Shown: piece after piece, positions 39,708 through 49,221 of the stretch
Layout of the letters: the number at the start of each line of letters is the position of its first letter
How positions within the stretch are numbered: the first letter of the stretch is position 1
NCBI GenBank assembly: GCA_963755395.1
Contig: CAVWJJ010000003.1
Location: 372,001 to 436,000 of the forward strand
Direction of reading: 5' to 3'
Origin: DAHVFK01 sp963755395
Lineage (GTDB): Bacteria > Pseudomonadota > Gammaproteobacteria > Burkholderiales > SG8-39
Length of the DNA: 64,000 nt
Program-made: the position numbers and the translations under genes
Notes under the pieces: generated by a model
Database searches by the model: none
What the model saw: the letters and a program-made list of their open reading frames with translations, nothing else
What the model was told of the DNA's origin: nothing

Positions 39708-41750
39708 TCATCTAAGCAAGAGCCAGTGTGCGCCAGAGCTTCTGCCGAGATCGATGGAATAAACGCCATTGCCATAGGACAACGGAATCTCCCGTTCACG
39801 ATCGATCCCATCGGCCTCCGAGGCATCGCGGGCGAAAGTCGCCTCCCCTGGCGCTCGCGCCGCGTACAGCTTGAGCCCCGCCGGCGCCCGGAGCATCAGC
39901 GACCCCGCAATGGGCTCGGAGTGAAACGGAAGCGTGTTGCCGGGCCCGGGCAACGCCCCCACGTTCAACGTAATCAGTATCCGTCTCGACTCGCCGATTG
40001 GCGCTCTATCAAGGCTCTGCACAGCGACTGTGGCGTTGTCGCCTGTGAGCACAATCTCGGCATCGGTAAGCTTGATATCCCTGCCCGCAAGCGAGCCCAT
40101 CGCGGCCTGAGATCGGGGCGTGTCGATAGTGAAGATGCCCTGCGCCCAGTTCCGCCGAAGTTCGCCGGTGTCGGAAACGGCGTCGACCGCTCCATGAGCA
40201 AGAAGGGATTTGCCGGGGTCCATGATCACCTTTGCGCCAGCAGGGATCGGATTCGGTTCAATCCACGGCAGTTGACGGGTTCGTGGCAGTACCACGACCA
40301 GACGGCCCTTCTCGGTGGCCGTTCGCAACGCAACCGAAGTCTTCGGTGAGAGGGATTGGTTGAACAGCTGCTCGATGCTGGGAGCAAGGGCGTACGTGGT
40401 CTCGGCTTCGTGGATATCGCCGCGTCGATACATCAGCGCCGCCGCCGGCATGACGGTCATGAGCGCCGGATCGTTATGAGCTTCCCAATTTCCCGCCTCG
40501 CCCGGTCGGTCGAGCGAAAGCTGGGAATACGCGAACAGCATGACCGCCCGCCAGCCCTGCAGGCTGGCCGAGGCAGCCACATAGAGCGGGATCGTGCCGC
40601 GGTCCGCGACCGGGAACGGTTCAACGTTCCACTCGCTCACCGTAAGCGGCATTCCCGCCACCTGGGCGGCGGCGAGCCAGTCGATCATGTTCGGCTCACG
40701 CAACGGGTTCCTGCGCAGCTCCCCGACGCCCCCGTAGGCGTGGGCATCGATCAGGTCCCCCGCGGTCAGCGCCGGCAGCGAGCTCAACGGGTTGTCTCCC
40801 CATTGGCTGGTCGTGACGATCGGGACCTTCACGCCCTGCGCCCGGAGATTGGCGATCATGTCAACGTCGAAGCGGTGCTCGAGATCGTTGAGGAACAGCT
40901 TCGCGGGCCCAGGCTCCCATGAGCGCCAGGTCTTGTCCCTCGGGAGTCCCCAGGTGTCCGCGAATTCGGCCGCTTCGCGCATGTAGCGCGCGTTGTGCCA
41001 CGGGACGCGCTTGTCCGGCAGCAAGGGCGTTGCCGAAGTGATGCGTCACGTCGTTCTCGTTCGTAATCAGCATCGCGACGATCCCCGGATCGTCCTTGTA
41101 ACGGCGCCCCGTGAATGGGTTCAGGTGGTTCACGAACGCTTCGTTGAAGCGCTGCATGGCGTTGCGGATGCTCGGATTGACGTAGGCGTAGCCCTGGAGA
41201 CCGGCGTCGCGCTTTGCCTTTGCTGATCTCCGCAAAGGCATCGATTCCGTCCGCGGCGCGAAAACGCCGGTCCTGCTGGAGATCCAGCCAGACGTAGACG
41301 CCTTCGTCCTCCAGGCACTTGATCCACCAGTCGAGGCTTTCGAACACACGCGCGATCCAGGTGCTGCGTATCCGGCGCTCTTGGGCCGCCGAAGATGTTG
41401 GGATCGAGCCAATCCGCGTCCAGGTGCTGGATCCGCACCAGGTTGAATCCAAGCATGGACAACCGATGCGCCTCGCGCCTCACGACTTCGCGCGATGTGG
41501 CAACGACCGCGTAGGCGGTCAGGTTCGTTCCCCAGAACCTGACCCGCGTGCCGTCCTCGAATTCCAGCTGATCCTTGACGGCGTGCAGGAAGCCGTGCTT
41601 GCCTGCAGGCCTCTCGGTCGCATTGAGGAAGGACAGATCGACGACATCTGCTGCGACCACCGGGTGAGTGCCCGCGCACACCGCGAGCGCGGTCGCGATC
41701 AGAAGGAGACGGCGCGCAGCCGCGCGCGCGCTGGGCTGCCCGCGTGTCAG
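39708..41750 (-). CDS. secreted clan GH-A glycoside hydrolase (frame-broken)
   Basis: About 675 residues. The N-terminus is a signal peptide (RRLLLIATALAVCAGTHPVV before AADVVDL). A TIM-barrel domain carries FWGTNLTAYAVV, NLVRIQHLDADWLDPN, the acid/base motif TNEND and, later in the intact 438-residue frame, the nucleophile motif SEWNVEP; N-E and E-W pairs at these places define clan GH-A. A C-terminal beta-rich part ends YSIDLGRSSGAHWLLLR. Indels lie near 41.40, 41.22 and 41.04 kb. No ATG fits: CTG 41750 overlaps the epsG stop, or GTG 41681 may be used. It may trim or release the polymer in the periplasm or outside. Confidence 0.7.
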
Positions 41751-42634
41751 AAGTCGTTCAATACCGCGCCGACGACAGTCGCCTTGCCGTCCGATACGTC
41801 ATGCGACACGCCCTGCACCCGCCAGGCGCGGCTCGTGTTCTTGCGCACCACGATCATCGCCGCGCCGGCGCGCACGGCGATCACTTGCGCGTCGGCCGAT
41901 TCCGACGTGGCGGGCGAGTCGATCAAGACGACGTCCACCTGCTGGGCGAGCTGGCTCAGAAGCGACGCGAACACCGGCCGCGCGAGCAGCTCGTGCGGAT
42001 TGGGCGGCGCCGTGCCCGCCGGAAGCACCGACAGATGGGGCAGGCCCACAATGCGCTGGATCGTATCCGGGCCGCCGCGACCCGAGAGCAGCGCAGAAAG
42101 CCCGATGCGATTGTCGAGTCCGAACAGCTGGTGCTGGCAGGGGTGGCGCAGATCGGCGTCGACCAGCAGAGTGCGCCGGCCGAGCTGCGAGAACAGCACC
42201 GCCAGGTTCGCCGCGATGAAGCTGCGTCCTTCGCCCCGCGACGCGCTCAGGATCGCGAGCGCCTTGTGCGCCTGGCTGTCGTTGAACCAGCGCAACATGA
42301 GCTGGGTGCGCAGCTCGCGCAGCCTTTCCACCAGCGGATGGCGCGGCTCGTAGGCCGCGACCACCGATTCGCTGATATTGCTCTTGCCGCGCACCAGGTA
42401 GGGGTAGTCGAACTGGCGCGACAGCGCGAAATCGATATCGCCCTGGGTCAGCAATCCCAGCCGAAGGCCCGCCTGGCCAAAGCGCAGGCCCTGCTCATGC
42501 TGCAGGTGCATGATTCTCTCCGCATCCTGCAGGGTAATTCGCCCGGCTTTGACCAGCACCTCCCCCATCGAGGCGCCTTCCGCGTCGTGCGCGACACTGC
42601 GCGAGGCGGCGGAAACGACGTTGCCCTGGCTCAC
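41747..42634 (-). CDS. epsG: polysaccharide-export bacterial tyrosine kinase-like ATPase
   Basis: A 295-residue protein from GTG 42634, which overlaps the epsF stop as GTGA. An N-terminal helical domain (ILVKAG-like GEVLVKAGRITLQDAERIMH, GLLTQGDIDFALSRQFDYPY) is followed by a BY-kinase/MinD-type ATPase: degenerate Walker A SASRGEGRSFIAANLA (Arg instead of Lys), Walker A' TLLVDADLRHP and Walker B VVLIDSPA. No C-terminal tyrosine cluster is seen. This is the EpsG pattern of methanolan-type loci. It partners EpsF at the inner membrane to control polymerisation and export. Confidence 0.85.
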   Translation of the reverse strand: MSQGNVVSAASRSVAHDAEGASMGEVLVKAGRITLQDAERIMHLQHEQGLRFGQAGLRLGLLTQGDIDFALSRQFDYPYLVRGKSNISESVVAAYEPRHPLVERLRELRTQLMLRWFNDSQAHKALAILSASRGEGRSFIAANLAVLFSQLGRRTLLVDADLRHPCQHQLFGLDNRIGLSALLSGRGGPDTIQRIVGLPHLSVLPAGTAPPNPHELLARPVFASLLSQLAQQVDVVLIDSPATSESADAQVIAVRAGAAMIVVRKNTSRAWRVQGVSHDVSDGKATVVGAVLNDF

Positions 42635-44027
42635 GTGCGCGACCCCAATAACGGAACCTGCCGTGCACGCGGCAGCGCCCTGGGGCGGCCGCGGCCGGAT
42701 TTGATGACACCCAGCACGGGGAGCTCCAGCATGACGGCGAGATCCTCGACGTCGCGAATGCGCCGGTCGAGCGTTTCGAGCAGCAGGGCGATTCCGATCC
42801 CGGCCAGGACGCCAAGCACGACCCCGATCGTCACCATCACCTGCATCGGCTTCGGAAACGAAGGCTCGGTCGGCGGCACCGCGGGCGTAAGCACGGTAAC
42901 GTTGGTGTCGGTCGCCCGGCTCTCGAGGTTGGTCTGCGCCAGCGGTTTGGCGACCGCGTCGTAGGCCGCCTGCGCCCGGTCCACGTCGCGCTTGAGGACG
43001 TCCATCTGGCCGCGCTTTTCCTGCAGTTGCAGCAGCTTGGCTTTTTGCGCCGCGATCGCGGCCCTCAGGTCGGCTTCGGTGCGTTGTCCTACCGATCTCG
43101 CCACCGCGAAGCTCGTGGTCACGTGTTGCGTCTCCGACGCGAGCTTTTGCTTCAGCTCGTCCAGCTGCGCCTGCAGGGCACGGTAGGTCGGGTGGTTGGT
43201 GCCGAGGTTCACCGACGCGTTGCGCAGCGCGACCTCCTTCTCGTCGATCTGGCTCCTCAGTTTCTGGATCTCGTCGCCGCCGAGCGTGCCGCGGGTCGAA
43301 GGCAGCGCAGCGGCCGCGCTGCCGGTCTGCTGCCTGCTGCGGGCGTCGGCGGTCTGGCCTTCGACCACGGAGAGCTGGCTGCTGAGCTCGTTCAAACGCG
43401 CGGTCTCCGAGTCCAGCCGGTCGCCGGTGACCAGGATGCCCGACTTCTTCTGGTAAGCCGCCAGGCGCCCCTGCGCCTTTTCCAGCTCCGCGCGCAGTGT
43501 CTCGGACTGCTCGCCAAACCAGCGGGCGTACTGTGTTGCCGGTCCCACCTTGAGCGCGACCAGGGTATCGGTATAGGCCTGCGCGATCGCATTGGCGACC
43601 GCGGCGGCGAAGACGGGATCGCTTCCCTTGTAGCTGATCTCGATGATGCTCGCCTCCAAGGGCTTGACGGTGAGGCTTCTCTCCAGCCGCGTCGGCGGCC
43701 CAGGCCACGATGTCGCCCTTGCCCTTCGTCTCCGCCGACCACAGCGACCTGACGGTGGGGTCCTGGTCGAGCTTGAGCAGCTTCACCGCAGTCTGCACGA
43801 CCCGGTCGCTCTCGATGATCGAAACCTGGGTTGCCATGTTGCCGGCCGCCAGCAACGTCGCCATCGGTTCGGGCGAGCGAATGTCGACCACGAGCGACGT
43901 CGTCGCAGTGTACTGCTTGGGGAGGAACAGCGTGGCGCCGACGACGAGCGGCAATGACCGAGATCATGACCAGCAGCGCGACCAGGTAGCGTGCGCGCAG
44001 AGCGTATAGGATTTGTCGCAGGGTCAT
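42631..44027 (-). CDS. epsF: chain-length determinant (Wzz-like) protein
   Basis: From ATG 44027 (MTLRQILYALRARYLVALLV) to TGA 42631, about 465 residues after correction. A first membrane helix, a beta/alpha Wzz domain (LFLPKQYTATTSLVVDIRSP), a long periplasmic coiled coil (LEKAQGRLAAYQKKSG to LKRDVDRAQAAYDAV) and a second helix with the proline-rich PAVPPTEPSFPKPMQV and VLGVLAGIGIALLLETLDRR are all visible. Frame breaks lie near 43957 and 43690. It sets polymer length together with EpsG and connects to the EpsE channel. Confidence 0.85.
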
Positions 44028-44037
44028 CGCTCGCCCC

Positions 44038-44850
44038 TCAGAAGAGACTTTCGCCCGCCCGGAGCACGTCCTGCGGGCGCACCGGATCATCCAGGTTGGG
44101 CGTGATCGTGATGACCTTGCCGTCCGCGTCGCGCCGGTAGATCCGCAGCCCCTTCTCCGTGCCGCGCGGCGTGAGTCCGCCGCCCTGGACCAGGGCCTGG
44201 CGCACGGTCATGCCGCGCTCGACGCGGTACGACCCCGGCTTTTGCACCTCACCGTAGATGTAGAACACCGGCGCGCGCGGGACGTAGATCACGTCGCCGC
44301 CCTCGACCAGGATATCGTCCTTCGAGGCCCGTTCGAGGAACAGGCCGGGAATGTCGATTTCCTTGCGAAAGCGCTTGCCGTCGCGCTCGCCGGTAAGGAT
44401 GGCGACGTCCGCGCCACCCGGGGTGACCCCTCCCGCCATCGCGATGATCGAGGACACCCGCGCGTCGAAGGTCTCGAGCGGGAAGCTGCCCGGCTTCGCG
44501 ACTTCGCCCAGGACCGAGACCTGGTGGCTGCGGATTTGCGTCACCAGGATGCTGACCTGCGGCTCCTTGATGAAGCGGCCGGTCTGAAGCGCTTTGGCGA
44601 TGGCCTGCTCCGCACCCGCGATCGTCAGGCCGCCGAGCTTGACCGAGCCGATCAGCGGGTAGGTGATGGTGCCGTCGCCGCCTACACGCGTCTCGAGCGT
44701 GAGGTCCGGATTCTGGAACACGGTGATGCGGATGCCGTCGCCCGCTCCTATCTGGTAGTCGGGTACCCGGCCCTGCGCCTGCGCCGCGCAGGCCCATACC
44801 GCCCCCGCCAGGAGGAGCAGCGTACCCAGGATCGCGCGCAGCAAGGTCAT
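44038..44850 (-). CDS. epsE: outer-membrane polysaccharide export protein (Wza-like)
   Basis: An intact 270-residue protein. The signal peptide ends near AAQAQG. The polysaccharide-export (PES) domain is DYQIGAGDGIRITVFQNPDL at about residues 31-50, and two SLBB domains follow (VSVLGEVAKPGSFPLETF and FYIYGEVQKPGSYRVERG). No lipobox Cys is evident at the expected place. GAGGGGC-like purines precede ATG 44850. It forms the periplasm-spanning and outer-membrane export channel and is adjacent to epsF (10-base gap). Confidence 0.9.
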   Translation of the reverse strand: MTLLRAILGTLLLLAGAVWACAAQAQGRVPDYQIGAGDGIRITVFQNPDLTLETRVGGDGTITYPLIGSVKLGGLTIAGAEQAIAKALQTGRFIKEPQVSILVTQIRSHQVSVLGEVAKPGSFPLETFDARVSSIIAMAGGVTPGGADVAILTGERDGKRFRKEIDIPGLFLERASKDDILVEGGDVIYVPRAPVFYIYGEVQKPGSYRVERGMTVRQALVQGGGLTPRGTEKGLRIYRRDADGKVITITPNLDDPVRPQDVLRAGESLF

Positions 44851-45011
44851 ATCAACAGCCCCTCATTAGTGGCCTTGCCGCGGGAGGTTCTCAATTCAGG
44901 GATTCCGGGATCGAAAGGCGCATTCTAGTCTGCGCAATCTGCAGCGACAACAGCTTACTTGTCAAAGAGTTATACCGCACGTGGCGCGATCGGTGTTCAG
45001 CGCCATCAAAC

Positions 45012-45035
45012 AAAAACCCCGCCACTTGGGCGGGG
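45012..45035 (-). terminator. intrinsic terminator after the small membrane protein gene
   Basis: Read on the minus strand, CCCCGCC pairs with GGCGGGG (45029-45035 with 45017-45023) around a 5-base loop and is followed by TTTTTG (45016-45011). It lies 22 bases after the stop of the 45058-45286 gene and ahead of epsE, so it should separate the two transcription units. Confidence 0.85.
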
Positions 45036-45057
45036 TCGCGGGGTTGCAACAGCCTGC

Positions 45058-45286
45058 CTACTGATCGCCGTCGCGCCCGCCATTCTTGCGGTGCCGCGCG
45101 ACGAACACCATCAGGCCGACACCTGAAAGTAGCGTTAGGCCCACGTCATAGGTGGTACCGAAGTTACCCACGCTATTCACCACCGTGTCCGCCCACGCGG
45201 CCCGGGTGATGAAGAGCGCCACCGCCGCAAAGAGGATTCTCGGCGCCTGTCCCAAAAAACGATTGCCAAATGCTGCTGATTTTCAT
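45058..45286 (-). CDS. small exported protein with C-terminal membrane anchor (one frameshift)
   Basis: With one base removed from the A6 run at 45254-45259 the gene starts at ATG 45286 and encodes about 75 residues: MKISSIWQSFLGQAPRILFA as a signal or first membrane segment, a short polar part (ADTVVNSVGNFGTTYDVG), a second hydrophobic segment LTLLSGVGLMVFVARH and a basic tail RKNGGRDGDQ. As written only a TTG-started 65-residue frame is open. The tail resembles sorting signals (hydrophobic stretch plus Arg/Lys) but has no Pro-Glu-Pro. It has its own terminator and sits between epsL and epsE. Function is unknown. Confidence 0.6.
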
Positions 45287-45412
45287 GACTTGTCGAGTTG
45301 TGCTCGGTTGAAGTTGCTCCTCCACTTGGGCAATCTTCCGCTCCTGCGCTACCCGAGGCAATAGCCCGTTCGGTCTAACTTGCCTTTCCCGTGCGTCACC
45401 GGGCTGCCCGGC

Positions 45413-46723
45413 TCAGAACAGCACCGAAGCGTTCACGCTTGCGATGTTGTCGTCGAAGTCGAACCCTGCGGTGTTGGAGGTCCTGCGCTGATGGCGCAGG
45501 CTGGCCTTCACCGTAACGGTTCGCAGCGGCGTCCAGTCCAGCGCGAGTTCCGCGCTGTTCAGGTCATCATGGTGGAGGGGCGCGGCGCTCGCGACCACAG
45601 GGCCGTCGTAGTCGCTCGCGGTCTGGCTCAGGGTAAAGGTCAGCGCCGTCTTCGGGCTGAAGCGCCAGCTCGGAGCAAGTGAAACCGTGTCGTTCACCAC
45701 GTAGCTCGACGTGTCGGCGACGAAGGGGGTGCGGTCCCGCGACGCCGACAACGCGAACGACAGCTTGTCGGTCGGGCGCCACAGGTAGCCCAGCGTGCCG
45801 ACAGAACCTGAGAAATCGCGCTGCGCGAAATGGTTGTTCTTGTAGTCGACCCACCCCAACCGACCGCTAAGCGTCGACTTGGCGCTGACCGGCAAACTCG
45901 CCACCGCGTAACTCTCGGTGCGGCGATAACCGTCGTCGATCAGCCTCACCGGGTCGAGCGGCTGATCGAGGTAGTCGCCGCGCCCCGAGGCGGCATGAAG
46001 CTCGATCGAGCTGCCGCTCTGCGCGAGGTATTTGACTCCTGCGTCTCCGCCCGTCAGGCGATAGCTTCCCACCTGTTGGAATGGGACTGAGTTCTTCGCC
46101 ATTTCCTGCGTCGCAGCGAGCAGCACGTGCCAGCCACCGGACACCCAGCCATCAAGGGAGGCCAGTCGATGATCGGTCGTGACCACGTTGCGCCGTGCGG
46201 TGTCGCGAAAGATCGCATAGTCAACCAGCGCCTGCCTGCGTTCGGCGCTTAGCGTTCCGCTCAGCCGCGTGCCGAGGCGCCAGTCCCAGCCGCCGCGGTA
46301 TTGGAAGGCGTCGAAGTCGAGGTAGGAGAAATTGTCGTGGCGGTAAGTGGTCTCGGTCGCGTCGAGGTAAAAGTGCTGCAGGCTATAGACTTTGTCGATG
46401 CTGACCCCCGCAAATGCGGAGGTCACGGTATCGGACTTGTCGGACGTTCCAAGTTGCGCCTGCGGGTCGACGCTGCTCGAGAGCAGGAACGGGTTCGAGT
46501 CCCAGGTAACTCCGCCCCCTGCCTGCACTTCGAACACGGGGCGGGACTGGGTAGGTACCGCGCCCTCCTGAGCGCCCGTGCTCGGAGAACCGCCCGCGCC
46601 TGGCGCGCCCGCGCCCGGCACGGCCGGGGCTCCCGCGCTCTGAGCGAATGCGACGGCGGGCACCGGCAAGGTCCCCGCAAGCAAGCATCCTGCGGCCAGC
46701 AACCGTATCCAAGCGCCTCGCAT
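45413..46723 (-). CDS. epsL: outer-membrane beta-barrel exopolysaccharide protein
   Basis: About 436 residues. A signal peptide (RLLAAGCLLAGTLPVPAVAF) and a Gly/Ala/Pro-rich linker (AGAPAVPGAGAPGAGG) precede an amphipathic beta-strand-rich domain with repeated aromatic girdles (WDSNPFLLSS, LDFDAFQYRGGWDWRLG, WRPTDKLSFALSASRD) and a C-terminal phenylalanine (SVNASVLF), as expected of an outer-membrane barrel. The family is EpsL of methanolan-like loci. ATG 46723 has GAGGGG close upstream; ATG 46738 is an alternative adding five residues. It may serve as a secretion pore or anchor for the polymer. Confidence 0.8.
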   Translation of the reverse strand: MRGAWIRLLAAGCLLAGTLPVPAVAFAQSAGAPAVPGAGAPGAGGSPSTGAQEGAVPTQSRPVFEVQAGGGVTWDSNPFLLSSSVDPQAQLGTSDKSDTVTSAFAGVSIDKVYSLQHFYLDATETTYRHDNFSYLDFDAFQYRGGWDWRLGTRLSGTLSAERRQALVDYAIFRDTARRNVVTTDHRLASLDGWVSGGWHVLLAATQEMAKNSVPFQQVGSYRLTGGDAGVKYLAQSGSSIELHAASGRGDYLDQPLDPVRLIDDGYRRTESYAVASLPVSAKSTLSGRLGWVDYKNNHFAQRDFSGSVGTLGYLWRPTDKLSFALSASRDRTPFVADTSSYVVNDTVSLAPSWRFSPKTALTFTLSQTASDYDGPVVASAAPLHHDDLNSAELALDWTPLRTVTVKASLRHQRRTSNTAGFDFDDNIASVNASVLF

Positions 46724-46787
46724 GTCCCCTCGCCGCATCCGAAGGCTTACAAATTAACAGCTTGCGTCTGCATTGCCAAGCGGCACG

Positions 46788-47531
46788 TCATTGCGGGAAG
46801 CGCAGGTCGAATTGCCCCGGGCCGCGCTCGACTGCGATAAGGCGCAGAAGCGGCGACAGCTTATCGCGGTACTGAGGCGGGATCTGGGCAGTCGCAGTGA
46901 GGGCGGGCGCTACCCCTGGCCGCCACTCGCCCGTGCCGTCCAGGTTGAGCGGGCCCTGCAAGGTGCGAAGCTGGAGCCGGCCGGAGGCTCCGGCGCCATC
47001 GACCCGTAATTCGTACTGCCCCAGCGGGGAAACGGCGGTGAGCCCGGAGGCAGCATCCAGCCATTGCAGCGTGGCGTCGCCCTGCAGGTAAGCGCTCCCG
47101 GCGACCAGGTTGCCGACCTGCAGCCGCATGTCGCCGCTGAGCTCCAGCACCGCGAGTTTGGGCACCGCCAGCCCCAGCACTTCGGCCGGAAGCCGGATGT
47201 CGGTACCCGCAAGCTCTACCCGGGACGGGGACACCGCCAGCCGGAACCTCGCCGCCGGCCGGCCAAGCGCGACGTCGTAGACGAGCCGTGCCCGCAGGAC
47301 GGAAACGGGGCTGAGCCGCCAGGCGAGCGCGCTGCCGTAGGCGCTACGCCCCTCCCCATCCCGCACTTCCAGCCGCCCTGCGCCCGACCACAGCGTGCCG
47401 CGTGCGTCGGCAAGCCGAACCCGCCCATGGGACTCCTGCGCCAGGCGTGCGTCGAGCAGCGTGGCCGGCGCCATGGCGATCAGGCCGGCGGCGTAGAGGC
47501 CGATCCCGATTGCCGCCGTTCGCCAGCGCAT
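46788..47531 (-). CDS. gspN: type II secretion protein N
   Basis: A 247-residue protein from ATG 47531 with one N-terminal membrane helix (AAIGIGLYAAGLIAMAPATL) and a periplasmic beta-rich domain (DARGTLWSGAGRLEV, LSGDMRLQVGNLVAG) like GspN. Its ATG overlaps the gspM stop by one base. GspN is an accessory inner-membrane component of the secretion machine, found with some systems. It is the last gene of the leftward gsp operon and ends 64 bases from epsL. Confidence 0.8.
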   Translation of the reverse strand: MRWRTAAIGIGLYAAGLIAMAPATLLDARLAQESHGRVRLADARGTLWSGAGRLEVRDGEGRSAYGSALAWRLSPVSVLRARLVYDVALGRPAARFRLAVSPSRVELAGTDIRLPAEVLGLAVPKLAVLELSGDMRLQVGNLVAGSAYLQGDATLQWLDAASGLTAVSPLGQYELRVDGAGASGRLQLRTLQGPLNLDGTGEWRPGVAPALTATAQIPPQYRDKLSPLLRLIAVERGPGQFDLRFPQ

Positions 47532-48022
47532 CAGCGCGGACCGGCGCGCGCGAAGGTCGCGCTTGCGCTGACCAATCCCGGCTTTGACAGCGCTTCGATG
47601 CGAACGGAATCGAGCCGCACGTGCTGGGCCTGCAGCGCGTCGACCCAGGCCAGCCAGGCCGCGAACGGCACCGCGCCGAACGCGGTCTGGGCGTGGTCCG
47701 TATCCTGGACGTCGATCCGGGTCAGCGCGGCACCGAGCCCGGCGGCGTTGGCCTGCGCCTGGAGCAGCGCGCGCAGATCGGAGCGTGACGCGGCGGGCGG
47801 AGGGGTAGCGCGCAGACGCTGGACTTCGAGCGCGTCGCGGTCGAGCCGCACCGCCTCGGCCCGCAGCTCGGTGACTCTGGGCCGAAGCCGCGCGCGGGCC
47901 TGGTCGGCCGAGACGACCAGCCACAGGTAGAGCGCAACGCCGAGCAGCGCGGCGAGCACGGCGGCCACCGCGCGCTCGCGCGGCGCGCGTGCCTGCCACC
48001 AGTCGCGCAATTTCGCGATCAC
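47531..48022 (-). CDS. gspM: type II secretion protein M
   Basis: A 163-residue bitopic protein: a short cytoplasmic N-terminus (IAKLRDWWQARAPRERAV), one membrane helix (AAVLAALLGVALYLWLVV) and a periplasmic ferredoxin-like domain. This is the size and layout of GspM, which binds GspL in the inner-membrane platform. GTG 48022 overlaps the gspL stop as GTGA. The upstream frame is open but belongs to a shadow of gspL. Confidence 0.85.
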   Translation of the reverse strand: MIAKLRDWWQARAPRERAVAAVLAALLGVALYLWLVVSADQARARLRPRVTELRAEAVRLDRDALEVQRLRATPPPAASRSDLRALLQAQANAAGLGAALTRIDVQDTDHAQTAFGAVPFAAWLAWVDALQAQHVRLDSVRIEALSKPGLVSASATFARAGPR

Positions 48023-49221
48023 GGCGCCCTCACGCCAAGAACGACGGTCGCGCCGCCGGCGCGCGGGGCGACTTCGGCGCTCAGCCCTGTCTCGTTCAGA
48101 CGCGCGGCGGCACGGCGCACCACGGCTGCCTGGTCGGCCGCGAGCTCGAGCGTCATCCGCCCTCCCTCGAACGAGACGACCCGTAGCGCGCCCGGGGGCA
48201 GCGCCCCGAGGCCCGTGGCCACCTGGCCAATCATCGGCAGGAAGTCGCCTGGGTCGGGCCGGCCCGCGGCGTGACGCGCCGCGGCGAGCTTGCGGCGCAT
48301 CTGCAGCGCCGGGTCGACCACCGCCACCGTGTCGGGAAACGCGGCGCGAAAGCGCGCCTCCATGCGCGCACGCAGGCCGCGCTGCTCGGAGGCAAGCACG
48401 GCCCAATCCGCCACCAGCGCCAGCGTATGGACCGAAAGCGCCACGGCGGCGATCCACGCCGCGGGCTTGAAACGCGCGAAAAATCCCGGCGCGAGATGCC
48501 ATTGGCGGCGCGCCTGCGCGAGGGCCAGGCCCGCTTCCGCCGGCGCTCGGCGCCAGTCCCAGGCGCCTGCGTCCCGCAGCGCCACGCCGAGCTCGCGCTG
48601 CCAGGCATCGAGGTCCGGCAGCGCGCGCGGAGCGGTCGCGTAAACCGCGATCGACGCCGGCGTGGCGCCCTGCGTGCGCGCCTGCTCGAGCATCAGGCGC
48701 AGCGCCATCGGCGGCGCCGTCGAATCGCCGCTGTCGGTCGCGGCGCCTTCCAGCTCGCCCGTGCGCACGAAGCCTTCGCTGCCGTTCCAGGCCAGGCTCC
48801 ACTCGCCCGCCTTGTACGGCAGCAGCAGCGTCTCGCAGTGCACCTCGTAGTCCGCGATCCCGGCAGCCGCCAGCGCCTCGTTCCAGCGCGCGAGGCCCGC
48901 GCGGTCGAGCACCGCGAGTACATCAGCGTCGCCGGCGCGGCCCAGCCAGCTCACCTGGCTCGCCTCGGGCTCGCGCAGCGTCTCTTCCTCGACCGCAAAT
49001 GCGAGCACGGCACCGGCGCGGCGCGCGGCCGCTTGCGGCAGCCGCGTGCGGGTGATCAGGACTTCGGCGGCGGGAACGACCAGCTGGACCCTGCCGGCGC
49101 GCCGCGGCAGTTCCGTGGGGCGGCCTTCGCCGCCGACCGGCTCCCTGCCCGCGCCGAGCAGGGCCCACTGGCAGCGCAGCGGCGCTTGCGCAAGCGGGCA
49201 GCGGATGCGCAGCAGGCTCAC
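48019..49221 (-). CDS. gspL: type II secretion protein L
   Basis: A 400-residue protein: a cytoplasmic actin-like domain (VSLLRIRCPLAQAPLRCQW to about residue 235), one membrane helix (AWIAAVALSVHTLALVADWA) and a periplasmic ferredoxin-like domain ending VVLGVRAP. GspL recruits the ATPase GspE to the membrane and pairs with GspM. GTG 49221 overlaps the gspK stop as GTGA and is preferred over the in-frame GTG at 49236. Confidence 0.85.
   Translation of the reverse strand: MSLLRIRCPLAQAPLRCQWALLGAGREPVGGEGRPTELPRRAGRVQLVVPAAEVLITRTRLPQAAARRAGAVLAFAVEEETLREPEASQVSWLGRAGDADVLAVLDRAGLARWNEALAAAGIADYEVHCETLLLPYKAGEWSLAWNGSEGFVRTGELEGAATDSGDSTAPPMALRLMLEQARTQGATPASIAVYATAPRALPDLDAWQRELGVALRDAGAWDWRRAPAEAGLALAQARRQWHLAPGFFARFKPAAWIAAVALSVHTLALVADWAVLASEQRGLRARMEARFRAAFPDTVAVVDPALQMRRKLAAARHAAGRPDPGDFLPMIGQVATGLGALPPGALRVVSFEGGRMTLELAADQAAVVRRAAARLNETGLSAEVAPRAGGATVVLGVRAP

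Noticed and set aside
45058..45286. Small protein as a genuine PEP-CTERM substrate
   Set aside because: It has a hydrophobic helix and basic tail but no Pro-Glu-Pro motif, so the assignment is not supported.
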